Origin: UBA4717 sp002404395
GTDB taxonomy: Bacteria > Bacillota > Clostridia > Oscillospirales > CAG-272
Assembly (NCBI GenBank): GCA_937902275.1
Contig: CALFNW010000107.1
Location: forward strand, 1 to 46,746
Reading direction: 5' to 3'
DNA length: 46,746 nucleotides
Shown: positions 17,183 to 26,830 of the stretch, in pieces
Layout: every line of letters starts with the position of its first letter
Numbering within the stretch: the first letter of the stretch is position 1
The notes under the pieces: generated by a model
Told to the model about the DNA's origin: nothing
Database searches by the model: none
What the model saw: the letters and a program-made list of their open reading frames with translations, nothing else
Program-made: the position numbers and the translations under genes

Positions 17183-18559
17183 ATGGATCAGCGCGAAAAA
17201 TTTTCATCAAGGCTCGGCTTCATCCTGATCTCTGCCGGTTGTGCGATCGGTCTCGGTAATGTTTACCGTTTCCCGATAACTGCAGGCGCATACGGCGGAG
17301 CGGCGTTTGTACTTATTTACATTGTATTTTTGGTTTTGCTCGGTATTCCGATAATGACGGCAGAGCTTGCTGTCGGACGCGGCAGCCGACGCAGCATTGC
17401 CACTTCTTTTGATGTGCTCGAAAAAAAGGGACAGAAGTGGCACTTTATGAAGTATCTCGGTATTGCCGGGAACTACTTGCTCATGATGTTCTACACGACC
17501 ATCTCAGGTTGGATGATCATTTATTTTGTGAAATATCTCAACGGCTCTATCATGCAGTATCAGACTGCCAAAGAGCTCGGCGGGGTTTTCGAGAAAATGG
17601 TCGGCAATACCGGACTTATGATATTCTGCACTTTCGCGGTTATCGCCATTTGCTTCGGCGTCTGCTCGCTCGGCCTTCAGAACGGCGTTGAACGCATAAC
17701 AAAGGTCATGATGCTCGCGCTGTTCGCACTGATGATACTGCTTGCCGGATATTCCTGCACGCTGTCAGGCGCTGCCGAAGGTCTCAAATTTTATCTTGTA
17801 CCGTCGGTTGAAAATATCAAGGCTGCCGGTCTCGGCACGGTAATTTCCTCGGCTATGGGCCAGGCGTTCTTTACGCTCAGCATAGGCATGGGCTCAATTG
17901 CGGTGTTCGGAAGCTACATAGAGAAGGAGCGCCGTCTGCTCGGCGAAGCGGTTACGATCGTAAGCCTTGACACGTTTGTTGCGCTTATGTCCGGATTCAT
18001 CGTATTCCCCGCTTGCTTTACTTACAATAACGGTGTTACCGCAGATGCAGGCTCGGTCGGTGCAGGCTTCCTGTTCACCACTCTTTCGAGTATTTTCAAC
18101 AGGATGGGTAATGTCGGACGCGTGATCGGCGCACTCTTCTTCCTGTTTATGATATTTGCGGCGTTCTCCACCGTGATCGCGGTATTTGAAAATATCATTT
18201 CTTTCTGGCTGGAGCTTACCAAGATCAATCGCAGACTCGTATCGCTCATAAATATTCTGCTTGTGGCGGTGCTTTCGCTTCCGTGTATCTTCAGTCTGAA
18301 TATCTGGAGTGACATTACACTCTTCGGCAAAGGCTTTATGGATCTTGAGGATTATACCGTATCGAATCTGCTGCTGCCGATAGGAAGCTTGTTCTACATC
18401 CTTTTCTGCACTGCAAAATTCGGATGGGGCTTTGATAAATACTTTGAGGAAGTCAATCAGGGCGACAAAGGAATCTGCGTTCCGAAATGGATCCGTCCTT
18501 ATATGACATATGTACTGCCGCTTATTATTATTGCGGTGCTTGTAATTTCGGCATTCTGA
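17183..18559 (+). CDS. Neurotransmitter:sodium symporter (SNF) family amino-acid transporter
   Basis: A 458-residue membrane protein of the NSS family (LeuT, MhsT, Tyt1 relatives) with 11-12 membrane segments. TM1 carries the unwound ion/substrate motif A-I-G-L-G-N-V-Y-R-F-P, followed by G-G-A-A-F and the TM2 stretch G-I-P-I-M-T-A-E-L-A-V-G-R, all hallmarks of the family. Bacterial members take up amino acids with sodium. Start from GAAAGGAAC before ATG 17183. It is monocistronic, with a strong bidirectional terminator directly after it. The amino acid is not determinable. Confidence 0.92.
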   Translation: MDQREKFSSRLGFILISAGCAIGLGNVYRFPITAGAYGGAAFVLIYIVFLVLLGIPIMTAELAVGRGSRRSIATSFDVLEKKGQKWHFMKYLGIAGNYLLMMFYTTISGWMIIYFVKYLNGSIMQYQTAKELGGVFEKMVGNTGLMIFCTFAVIAICFGVCSLGLQNGVERITKVMMLALFALMILLAGYSCTLSGAAEGLKFYLVPSVENIKAAGLGTVISSAMGQAFFTLSIGMGSIAVFGSYIEKERRLLGEAVTIVSLDTFVALMSGFIVFPACFTYNNGVTADAGSVGAGFLFTTLSSIFNRMGNVGRVIGALFFLFMIFAAFSTVIAVFENIISFWLELTKINRRLVSLINILLVAVLSLPCIFSLNIWSDITLFGKGFMDLEDYTVSNLLLPIGSLFYILFCTAKFGWGFDKYFEEVNQGDKGICVPKWIRPYMTYVLPLIIIAVLVISAF

Positions 18560-18572
18560 TAAATAAGTAAAC

Positions 18573-18612
18573 AAAGGTCGTGCCCGCCTTTCTCAGGCGG
18601 GCACGACCTTTT
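18573..18612. terminator. Strong intrinsic terminator after the NSS gene
   Basis: A 17-bp perfect stem (18573-18589 with 18595-18611) with a 5-nt loop, starting AAAGGTCGTGCC, ends in T-runs on both strands. It begins 13 bases after the stop codon. Confidence 0.9.
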
Positions 18613-18704
18613 GCGTTATGGATATATTATGAGTAAGGAGTACCCGAATCCGCCGAGCCGCCGCTTCGTGCAGACAGAGCGGCAAAGACTTAAAATTTAA
18701 CCAA

Positions 18705-18849
18705 GCAAAGGTACTGTAAAAACATCGTTTTTGCCTCAATGTCTTTGACATTTTGCCCGGCTTAACGGCAAAACGGCGGCGTATTGCCGCCGAGATCGAT
18801 GTCAAAAGGGTGTTAAAAACTCATCTTGAGTTTTTAACACCCTTTGCGT
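18705..18849 (-). repeat. Structured intergenic repeat, copy B
   Basis: Inverted copy of the element at 9308-9514. It has a 19-bp hairpin at 18805-18845 (AAAGGGTGTTAAAAACTCA and its complement), a CGGCGGC/GCCGCCG hairpin, and the complements of TGCCGTTAA and TTGAGGCAAAAACG. The far end hairpin is decayed. It also lies between convergent genes, downstream of the NSS terminator. The stretch 18613-18704 between them holds nothing recognised. Confidence 0.65.
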
Positions 18850-18916
18850 GCTTGCTTTTATATAAGCTATCGGATCGGAGTTTTATCGGTTAAAGCGGTG
18901 CCTTGCAGTGGCGCGG

Positions 18917-20524
18917 TTATTTTATCAACATGCGCATCAAAAGCAGGGTATCGACTGTATCGAACACGCCGTCGCCGTTGAAATCGCAGTTGGCTTCAAT
19001 TATTTCGGTATCGTTCCAGCCGGCAATGCTTCTGCACATACGAGTGAAATCGGCAAGTGATATATCGCCGTCTCCGTCGGCGTCGCCTAATATCGGCTCG
19101 GGCTTCGAGACTGTTTTGACTATGGTAAGAGTGGGTATTCCGTCTGAGTTAAAAGTCCAGGTCGATTCAAAATCAAGCCCTTTGAGCTTCGACGGGTCGG
19201 CAAGCTCGCTGTCGGAGAGTATGGTGCAGGCGTCGGAAAAGCTTCCCGAGCCGATTGCCGAAATTGCCGAGGCCTTGGCATACACATTGGCAAAGGTATC
19301 GTTGAAGCGGTTACCGAAATCGCAGGATTTGCCCGAGATCGAGCCTACATTGCCGTCACCGGAAATGTTCCCGAGATTGATCACATTGACATATGAGCTG
19401 CGTGAGCGGCTTTGCGAGGAAATGCCGCCCGCGTATCCGCTTGATTTGCCGCTTGCGTATACATCACCGCTGTTTATTGCATCTGTGACTTCGGAGTATA
19501 TTGACACCGCGTATATTCCGCCGGCGTTGGCGTCAGCGCCGGCAACTACCGATACATTGCCGCAGTTGACCGCCCGGCTCACCGAGCTGTGGCTGCTGTT
19601 TCCGAGTATACCGCCGACTGTGACTCCGAGGGTAGAGCGTATCTTGATATTTCCGCTGTTGTACACCCTTTCGGCGTTGCACGGACCCGCGGCGAGGATC
19701 CCGGCGACGGTGTATGCCGCTCTTTCCTCTTCAACTTCAGCGGTAATGTCTGCAGTGTTTTTGGCATTTATTACGGTCGTCTTGATATTGTCGTTTTTGG
19801 CATATGCGGCAATACCGCCGATATACACGCCTTCCGAGAGACCCGAAAGCGATCCTGAATTTAAGACGCTTTCAACGCAGCAACCGTTTCTGAGATATGC
19901 GCATATTCCCGCCGAATAGGCGAAGCTTTTTGAGTTTGCGCCGACGCTTGCGTAATTTGCGAGATCTTTCATATCGGTATCGTCAATGTATGCGGCAATT
20001 CCGCCTGCGTATGCAAAGGATGCGGCGTTTGCCGAGATCGTACCGGAAACCGAGCAGTTCCGTATCACCGAGCCTTTGGCAAAGGCGGCTATGCCTGCCG
20101 CGTAAAGCTCGTCGGGTAACTCTTCACTCTCGTCGGCATTATGCTGAACCGTAATGTTTTCAACGATCAGATTCTTTATCGTTGCGTTTTCGAGCTTTCC
20201 GAAAAGCGCGGAGTATTTGTAGTTGCCCGATATGAGCGCGCCGCTCAGCTTGTGACCGTTGCCGTCGAAAGTGCCCGTAAACGGAGCGTCGTCATTTCCG
20301 AGCGGCACTGTTGTTTCACCGGAGAGATCAATATCCGAAAGCAGTATGTAATGACCGTCCGTGGTCATTGATCTGAACTCTTCGGCGTTTGTGACCGGTG
20401 TGTATCCAAACGGAGCTTCGCGCAGCGTTATCATGGGATACGGCAGAGCGTCCGCGACCGCAGTAACGGTAAACAGTGCAAAGATGATCACGGACATGAA
20501 TAAAAGCAGATTTAACTTTTTCAT
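18917..20524 (-). CDS. Secreted GLUG-repeat protein with C-terminal dockerin
   Basis: A 535-residue exported protein. Residues 1-26 are a signal peptide. Residues 45-440 are GLUG-type beta-solenoid repeats (F-D-G-N-G-H-K-L and many A-Y-A-G-G-I-A-A-Y-like turns). Residues 477-535 are a type I dockerin with two calcium loops (D-A-D-G-D-G-D-I-S-L-A-D and D-F-N-G-D-G-V-F-D-T-V-D). Dockerins plug enzymes or adhesins into cohesin-bearing scaffolds; no cohesin is visible here. It is encoded 42 bp after the dockerin beta-helix gene, probably the same transcript. GLUG repeats occur in adhesins and peptidases; no catalytic residues are apparent, so binding is the likelier role. Confidence 0.85.
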   Translation of the reverse strand: MKKLNLLLFMSVIIFALFTVTAVADALPYPMITLREAPFGYTPVTNAEEFRSMTTDGHYILLSDIDLSGETTVPLGNDDAPFTGTFDGNGHKLSGALISGNYKYSALFGKLENATIKNLIVENITVQHNADESEELPDELYAAGIAAFAKGSVIRNCSVSGTISANAASFAYAGGIAAYIDDTDMKDLANYASVGANSKSFAYSAGICAYLRNGCCVESVLNSGSLSGLSEGVYIGGIAAYAKNDNIKTTVINAKNTADITAEVEEERAAYTVAGILAAGPCNAERVYNSGNIKIRSTLGVTVGGILGNSSHSSVSRAVNCGNVSVVAGADANAGGIYAVSIYSEVTDAINSGDVYASGKSSGYAGGISSQSRSRSSYVNVINLGNISGDGNVGSISGKSCDFGNRFNDTFANVYAKASAISAIGSGSFSDACTILSDSELADPSKLKGLDFESTWTFNSDGIPTLTIVKTVSKPEPILGDADGDGDISLADFTRMCRSIAGWNDTEIIEANCDFNGDGVFDTVDTLLLMRMLIK

Positions 20525-20566
20525 AATTTTCCTTTCGCGCCCCGCATTGCTCGCGGCGGCTTGTTT

Positions 20567-23500
20567 TTACAGATTGTAATTTTTCCACCCGGCAATACTG
20601 CGTGCCAAGCCTTTCATGTCGGCGGAAGTGATCCTGCCGTCCTCGTCTATGTCCGCAAAGGGTGTGAAGAATCCTGCGGCGTTCGTGCCTCCGGACAGCA
20701 TATATCTCATATACGTAAGAACGTCTGCCGAGTCAACCGTGCCGTCGGCGTTCACATCTCCCTTTACGGGAGGTCCTGTAAGCGTTTTGGTAAGTACATT
20801 GCTGCCGGTGCAGTTATACGCTGCCTTGCCGCCGGCAATTTCATATGCTTCCGAAGCGCCTGCAGGCGCGACGGCTGCGACCGACGCCGTGACGTTGCAG
20901 CCGTAAATGCTTCCGAAGTTGTGCGCGCAAAGCGAAGCCGCCGCGGCGTTTCCGCTTTGACTTTGTGCAAGCGTCGTGCCGATATAGTTCAAATTGCGTA
21001 TGACTCCGTGATTTTCGGCAAACAGCCCCGCAGATACGTCGCCTTCGCCGAAAGCGCGGACGTCAACGCCTTTCAGCGTATGTCCGTTTCCGTCGAATAT
21101 TCCGTAGAAGCCGTCGGGGCAGAGCGGTGAAAACAATCTGCCTGCCAAATTTATGTCGTTTGACAGAATATATTTGCCGCTCGGATCTTCGTTTATCTTC
21201 AACAGGTCTGCGTAATCGCATATGAAAGTGTAATCGACATACAGATTGTTGCGGTAGTCTGCCATCGAGGGATCGCCGAATTTGTATACGAACTTGTTTG
21301 CATCGGCGTCATCGACAAAAAATGCAATATACTCTATCGCGAAGTAGTCGTCTGCTTTCATTTCATATCCGAGCTGACCGCCCCAAAGCTTAAGACGTAA
21401 TATGTCAAGCGTTGCGTCCGCTCCGATAAGTTCTCGGTCAAAGGTCGAGGAGATGCCCGAGCCGCCGGCGATCGCCTCGGCGCTGATACGAAAGACCACC
21501 GAAGAGATCGTGTCCGAGTTTTGACTGATTATCGGCTTCGGCCCCCACAGGCGTGTGCTTGCTCCGTTATATTCGGTAAAGAGATTTACGTCTATCATGG
21601 AGCTTGTGGTTATGTTGGTTTTGTAGCCGAGCTTTGCGTATATGCATTGATTATACGGAGGGGTAAAGCCGAGCTTGTCAAAGCGTATATCGAAATAAGT
21701 GTTATCGTTGCTTATATCGTCACCCGCAGAGCGGACATACAGAAATTCGCTTCCGTCCTCGGCGGTAAGCACGGTATCAAGCTTGACTTTCGTGTTGCCT
21801 GCCTTGAGGTTCCCGAGCAGGTCGCGTGAAGTAAACAGATAATAGTTGTCCGACGTGAAATTTCCGTAATCTCCGAAATTGTATGTAAAGCTCCCGACTG
21901 CTTCCTCACTCGGAAGAAAGGCAATATATTCGATCGCGAAATAATCTTCGGTCCGCATGGCGTTTGCGCTGTTACCGCCCCAGAATTTCAGCCTGAGCTT
22001 TTCAAGCGCGGCGGAGCTTCCGATAAGAGTGCGGTCAAAGCCTGATATGTCATTGCCGCCGGTGAGCGTATCGGCGCCGATACGGAAGACTATCTCTCCG
22101 CGCTCTCCCGGGTGATAGGTTGCCGTCGGACCCCACAGGCGTTTGCTTGTTCCGTCGTATTCGGTGAACAGATTTATGTCTATGACAGAGCCTGAGGAAA
22201 TGTTTGTTTTGTATCCGAGCTTCACATACGGGAAGCGGCTGTAGGTAAGCGTGTTGCCGAGACTGCCGAAAGAAATATCGGTATAAGTGTTGTCGTCGCT
22301 TTCAAAGTTGCCGGTCGAGCGGATATAGACAAACTCGGTCTCATCCTCACCGATTACGTTTTCGGCGATCGAGGTTTTACCGTTTCCGGATCTCATTCTC
22401 CCGATCAGATCGCGCGCGGTCAAAAGATAATAGTTTTGCGAGAGGCTTTGGTCCGCGTCATCCGTGTCCCACACCTGCGGCAGTATCGGGAAAGGCGAGC
22501 CGTCGTGACGCGCCCTCGGAAAGCTGCCGTATGGTGCGGTATAATAAAAGGTCGAACCTTCTTCCGCGCCGGTTGAAAGCAGGTAGGCGACCGAATAGCG
22601 GCTGTACGCGAGCTTCGACGGTGTGCCGGAGTTTGCACCGCCGCCCGACGCATTGTATCCGTAATATCGGTCTTCGGCTTGAATATAAGTATTGTGATTG
22701 AAATTAAGTCCGTTCTTGCCGGAATAATAGCAGATATTCCCGGTTGCGGTCGAGAAGATGTTGACGTTGTCGTGTATTGAGTTGTTTTCGTATTTGTTAT
22801 ATTTGTTTACTACGTTTTCACCGTAGAAGAAATTGCCGTCCTTGTTCGGGCGCTGATGGCTCCAGCCGTAGCCGCCGTAAAGCGTGTAGCTGTCGTGCAG
22901 ATTCATATTTGATATTCGCATTTCATAACCGGTGCCGACGCGGTCGCCGAGCCAGACTTCATTTCCGGAGTTGGCTCTTGCGGCAACATTGTATGCGAAC
23001 TCAAAGTCGTTCATAATAACGTCGTAGTCAGTTGCATATCCGCTGTTTTGCCACTGTGAGGTCCAACAGCAGTCGTATATCTGATCGGCAAGGCAGTACA
23101 GGATCTTGAAATTATCGCAGTTCTTCCAATTCTGAACTGCGTTTCCGAGCCTGACCACTCTGCCGTCGGAATACTGTAATGAGCCTCCGATCCAATTGAA
23201 AACGCAGTTCTGAACGGTAACGTTCACTGCGTTTGAGATGCCTACGCCGTGCTCGCCCGTATATTTTACGGCGATGTTATCAACGATAACATCGGTGGGA
23301 TCTGAGCCGTAGATGATACCGCTGTTTTTTGCCGAGATCTCAACCGAGTCGAAGAAATATCCCGGATTTCCGTATTCGCAGTACAGATAAACGTGATTGT
23401 CGTCCCAAGAATGCCAGAATTCAAGGTTATGCTTCAGATCTTTATATGATTCGAATTTTCCGCCGCCCGAATAAAAGGTTTCAAATCCGTTATCGACAAA

Positions 23501-24670
23501 TCCGTTGTCGACGCAGGTTTTGTCGGTCGTCCGCGAAATTTTGATCCCCCAAGCTTCACCGCCGTTGAAGCAGATATTTCCGACGTCGTCGTTTGAACCG
23601 CTTATCGGTATCTCAAACGAATAAACATACGGGACGTCGGTTTGCCGCCAAAGCCCCGGATTTGAGCCGTCAAACGAACCGTAAAACGCCGGCTTTTCGC
23701 CTTCTCCGTATGCGGAATAGGTCACGCCGTTGTGCAGACGGAGACGTTCGCGCCGCCAGATCCCGCCGCGTTCAAACAATACGCCGTCGCCGTTTTCAAA
23801 ATCAAATGAATTGACCTTTGAAAGCGTTCGCCATGCGTTCTCCGGCGAGCGTCCGTCAGCGGAGTCGTTGCCGCTCGGTGAAACATAATAAACACTTCCC
23901 GAAATGCTTGAAGCGGGTATGCTTTCGCTGTTAAGTATGCGTTCCGCCAGCGTGCGCGCGCCGTCAAGATAAGTGTCGAGCGTTGCGCTGTCAAGTTTTA
24001 AATATGAGCCGTCGTAATTCTTGAGAATGGTGTCATCATAAAGGTCGCTGCCATCGTAAACATAGGCTTCGGCCTCGGCTTTTGTTTTAAAAAAAGCAAT
24101 GTAGCGGAGTCTGTAAACCGTATCATTTTCGAGCGTCTTCGAGCCGCCGCCGCATGGCTTGATCCTGACTTTGACGTTTTCGGTGTCGCGCTCGGGCAGT
24201 TGATTTTTGCTCCCGGTCAGTCCGTACAGATATTCGACAAGTTCGGTGTATTGGTTTGCGATCGGCGTCGGCTTGTTGTTTTCCCAACATTCGCCGAGCG
24301 GGGAGGTGATCGTAATATCTACCTTTCCGATATCCGAATCAGAGTAATATCCGAACTTCATGTACGGGTAATCATATATGTGAAAGTCAAAGTCGGAGGT
24401 GTCGATCACTATCATGGGAGCATTATTATCGTATGTACCCGAGGTTATGTTCATTTCGGCAAAAGTATTGCCGTCAAAGTCGGCGACTTCGCGGCGTTCA
24501 AAGCCGTTGAACGAGAAGCGCGTTCCGTTGTATGTGATCTCATAGGGTCCGAATACCGTTTGCGGAGGTTTTGCACATATTGACGAAACGGCAAACAGGA
24601 ACATAAAGCTGAGGATAAACGCCGAAAAAGCCGCCGCCTTTTCAAGGTTTTTACGCATTCTTTCGGACAT
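20567..24670 (-). CDS. Secreted beta-helix protein with three repeat modules and a dockerin
   Basis: A 1367-residue exported protein. A signal peptide or anchor occupies about 1-33. The recurring module appears at about 37-215, 744-930 and 940-1120, each ending like Y-I-A-F-F/L. A right-handed beta-helix spans about 259-730, opening Y-Y-V-S-P-S-G-N-D-S and sharing G-Y-G-W-S-H-Q-R-P-N-K-D-G-N with the SLH paralogue at 5139. A GLUG-like stretch lies at 1148-1270. A dockerin closes it (D-V-N-A-D-G-T-V-D-S-A-D from 1303, and D-I-D-E-D-G-R-I-T-S-A-D). GAAAGG precedes ATG 24670. A polysaccharide-active role is likely from the beta-helix; class not determined. First gene of the dockerin pair. Confidence 0.85.
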   Translation of the reverse strand: MSERMRKNLEKAAAFSAFILSFMFLFAVSSICAKPPQTVFGPYEITYNGTRFSFNGFERREVADFDGNTFAEMNITSGTYDNNAPMIVIDTSDFDFHIYDYPYMKFGYYSDSDIGKVDITITSPLGECWENNKPTPIANQYTELVEYLYGLTGSKNQLPERDTENVKVRIKPCGGGSKTLENDTVYRLRYIAFFKTKAEAEAYVYDGSDLYDDTILKNYDGSYLKLDSATLDTYLDGARTLAERILNSESIPASSISGSVYYVSPSGNDSADGRSPENAWRTLSKVNSFDFENGDGVLFERGGIWRRERLRLHNGVTYSAYGEGEKPAFYGSFDGSNPGLWRQTDVPYVYSFEIPISGSNDDVGNICFNGGEAWGIKISRTTDKTCVDNGFVDNGFETFYSGGGKFESYKDLKHNLEFWHSWDDNHVYLYCEYGNPGYFFDSVEISAKNSGIIYGSDPTDVIVDNIAVKYTGEHGVGISNAVNVTVQNCVFNWIGGSLQYSDGRVVRLGNAVQNWKNCDNFKILYCLADQIYDCCWTSQWQNSGYATDYDVIMNDFEFAYNVAARANSGNEVWLGDRVGTGYEMRISNMNLHDSYTLYGGYGWSHQRPNKDGNFFYGENVVNKYNKYENNSIHDNVNIFSTATGNICYYSGKNGLNFNHNTYIQAEDRYYGYNASGGGANSGTPSKLAYSRYSVAYLLSTGAEEGSTFYYTAPYGSFPRARHDGSPFPILPQVWDTDDADQSLSQNYYLLTARDLIGRMRSGNGKTSIAENVIGEDETEFVYIRSTGNFESDDNTYTDISFGSLGNTLTYSRFPYVKLGYKTNISSGSVIDINLFTEYDGTSKRLWGPTATYHPGERGEIVFRIGADTLTGGNDISGFDRTLIGSSAALEKLRLKFWGGNSANAMRTEDYFAIEYIAFLPSEEAVGSFTYNFGDYGNFTSDNYYLFTSRDLLGNLKAGNTKVKLDTVLTAEDGSEFLYVRSAGDDISNDNTYFDIRFDKLGFTPPYNQCIYAKLGYKTNITTSSMIDVNLFTEYNGASTRLWGPKPIISQNSDTISSVVFRISAEAIAGGSGISSTFDRELIGADATLDILRLKLWGGQLGYEMKADDYFAIEYIAFFVDDADANKFVYKFGDPSMADYRNNLYVDYTFICDYADLLKINEDPSGKYILSNDINLAGRLFSPLCPDGFYGIFDGNGHTLKGVDVRAFGEGDVSAGLFAENHGVIRNLNYIGTTLAQSQSGNAAAASLCAHNFGSIYGCNVTASVAAVAPAGASEAYEIAGGKAAYNCTGSNVLTKTLTGPPVKGDVNADGTVDSADVLTYMRYMLSGGTNAAGFFTPFADIDEDGRITSADMKGLARSIAGWKNYNL

Positions 24671-24842
24671 GATCTTTTCCTTTCAGACATGAGATTAACT
24701 ATTATAGTATTCATAATATCATAGTTTTGTTCGTTTTGACGGTCGGTTTTGTCATTTTTACAAAAATGTTACAAAAATCGGAATACAACTTCCGAAACCG
24801 TTGCATATTATGTAAAATTTTCTTTAAATCATGAGGCATTCA

Positions 24843-24870
24843 TTGACACGCGCCTTAAAGGTGGTATAAT
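24843..24870 (+). promoter_or_regulatory. Sigma-A promoter of the htpG operon
   Basis: TTGACA at 24843-24848, 16-bp spacer, TATAAT at 24865-24870. No CIRCE or CtsR-like inverted repeat was recognised nearby, so heat control is not apparent. Confidence 0.85.
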
Positions 24871-24925
24871 ATAAGATACGGGTCGTGTATACGAACCTTA
24901 CAATATGAAGCAAAGGTGAATTATC

Positions 24926-26830
24926 ATGAGTGAAAATTCCGGAAATGAAATTAAAAAAGGCGGTATCAGCGTCGAGATCGAGCATATATTCCCGGTCATA
25001 AAGAAGTGGCTGTATTCCGAAAAAGAGATCTTTCTGCGCGAGATCGTGTCCAATGCCTGCGACGCGGTGACAAAGCTCAAGAGGCTTTGCTCGCTCGGCG
25101 AAGCTAAAGATATTGATGAAAGCAACTTTAAAATCAGCGTGGTGCTTGACCGTACCGGACGCACGATAACCGTAAGCGATAACGGTATAGGTATGACCTC
25201 TGAAGAGGTGGAAAAATACATATGCCAGATCGCGCTTTCGGGTGCGCTTGATTTTGTCAAGAAGTACGAGGGCGACGGTCAGGATGCCGCAGGCAGCGGC
25301 ATTATCGGCCATTTCGGGCTCGGTTTTTATTCGGCGTTTATGGTCAGCGATAAGGTCGAGGTCATTACAAAGTCGTTTACGGGCGCGCCTGCCGTAAAAT
25401 GGGAGTGCAGCGATATAGGCGAATATGAAATTACCGCTTCCGACAAGTCGGAGCGCGGTACCGATATCATCATGCACATAAACGAAGAGGGCGAAGAGTA
25501 TCTGAGCGCCTACAAGCTTAAAGAGATACTTGAAAAGTATTGCTCGTTTATGCCGGTTGAGATATACTTCGTTGATGAAGAAGAAAATGAAAAGCAAGAA
25601 GCCGAGAAGCACGATAAAGCCGAATCGGCGGATGCAAATGAACCGGAGAAGAAGCCGGAGCCGATAAACGATACCTGTCCGCTTTGGCTCAAAAATCCCT
25701 CGCAGTGCACAAAAGAAGAGTATCTTGAATTTTACCGTAAGGTATTTCATGATTACAGAGAGCCGTTATTTTACATTCATCTGAATGTGGACTATCCGCT
25801 CAACTTCAAGGGAATACTTTATTTCCCGAAGCTTGCGCACCAATACGACAGCCTTGAGGGAGAGGTAAAGCTCTACTATAATCAGGTGTTTGTTGCGGAC
25901 AATATCAAGGAGGTAATACCCGAGTTTTTGCTTATGCTCAAGGGTGTTATCGACTGCCCCGAGCTTCCGCTCAACGTATCGAGAAGCTATTTGCAGAACA
26001 GCGGATACGTTTCAAAAATTTCGTCTCATATAGTCAAAAAGGTTGCCGACAAGATAAATTCACTCTATTCGACCGAGCGCGAGCGTTATGAGGAGATCTG
26101 GCGCGATATAAAGACCTTCGTTGAATACGGCGCACTGAAAGACCGCAAGTTCTTTGAAAAGGTTTTGCCCGCAGTCATATTTGAAAAGACTTCGGGCGGA
26201 TATACCACGCTTGATGATTACCTTGAGGCGGCAAAGGAAAAGCACGAAAACACCGTGTACTATGCTACCGACAAGGTCTCACAGGCACAGTATATTTCGA
26301 TGTTTGAAAACGAGGGTGCCGAGGTGATCCTTTTAGACACCATAATAGATACTCAGTTCATAACCCTTGTCGAGAGCGAAAAGAAGATCAAATTCGTACG
26401 CATTGACGCAGATGTGGCTTCAATGCTCAAAAAAGAGGGTGAAGTCGTTCCCGATGAAAAGATGAGCGAGCTGATGAAAAAGGTCAGCGGAAACGACAAG
26501 CTTGAAGTCAGATACGAATTGCTCAAGGATGAATCCACGCCTGCGATATTAAACATATCCGAGGAAGCCAGACGCATGGAGGATATGATGAAGATGTACG
26601 GCATGGACACTTCGGCTGTGCCGAGCGCCGACATGACGCTTGTGGTAAATCAGAACAACCGACTTATTTCAAAGCTCTCAGAGCTGATAAAGGCGGGGGA
26701 TGCCGACAAGGCGGAAAATATCGCAAAGCAGCTTTACTCGCTTGCGTTGTTATCGCAGAGACAGCTGACCGCTGACGAATTGCGCACATTCCTTGCGCAG
26801 AGCTACGGTGTGCTTGAAAGCCTTGTATGA
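24926..26830 (+). CDS. htpG: Chaperone HtpG (Hsp90)
   Basis: A 634-residue Hsp90 homologue of normal length. The N-terminal ATPase has the Bergerat motifs N-A-C-D-A near residue 49 (E-x-x-x-N-A-x-D), D-N-G-I-G-M near 90, and the lid G-H-F-G-L-G-F-Y-S-A-F near 129. A charged linker rich in E and K lies at about 215-245, then the middle and dimerisation domains. It is an ATP-driven cytosolic chaperone. GCAAAGGTG precedes the start. Its stop codon overlaps the start of the next gene (ATGA), so the two are translationally coupled. Confidence 0.96.
   Translation: MSENSGNEIKKGGISVEIEHIFPVIKKWLYSEKEIFLREIVSNACDAVTKLKRLCSLGEAKDIDESNFKISVVLDRTGRTITVSDNGIGMTSEEVEKYICQIALSGALDFVKKYEGDGQDAAGSGIIGHFGLGFYSAFMVSDKVEVITKSFTGAPAVKWECSDIGEYEITASDKSERGTDIIMHINEEGEEYLSAYKLKEILEKYCSFMPVEIYFVDEEENEKQEAEKHDKAESADANEPEKKPEPINDTCPLWLKNPSQCTKEEYLEFYRKVFHDYREPLFYIHLNVDYPLNFKGILYFPKLAHQYDSLEGEVKLYYNQVFVADNIKEVIPEFLLMLKGVIDCPELPLNVSRSYLQNSGYVSKISSHIVKKVADKINSLYSTERERYEEIWRDIKTFVEYGALKDRKFFEKVLPAVIFEKTSGGYTTLDDYLEAAKEKHENTVYYATDKVSQAQYISMFENEGAEVILLDTIIDTQFITLVESEKKIKFVRIDADVASMLKKEGEVVPDEKMSELMKKVSGNDKLEVRYELLKDESTPAILNISEEARRMEDMMKMYGMDTSAVPSADMTLVVNQNNRLISKLSELIKAGDADKAENIAKQLYSLALLSQRQLTADELRTFLAQSYGVLESLV

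Noticed and set aside
18903..19919. 338-codon plus-strand frame across the GLUG/dockerin gene
   Set aside because: Shadow of the minus-strand gene, which has a signal peptide, repeats and a dockerin.
24671..24760. Sigma-A promoter for the dockerin pair on the minus strand
   Set aside because: A TATAAT box exists (24701-24706), but no acceptable -35 box lies 16-18 bp upstream, so no promoter is called.
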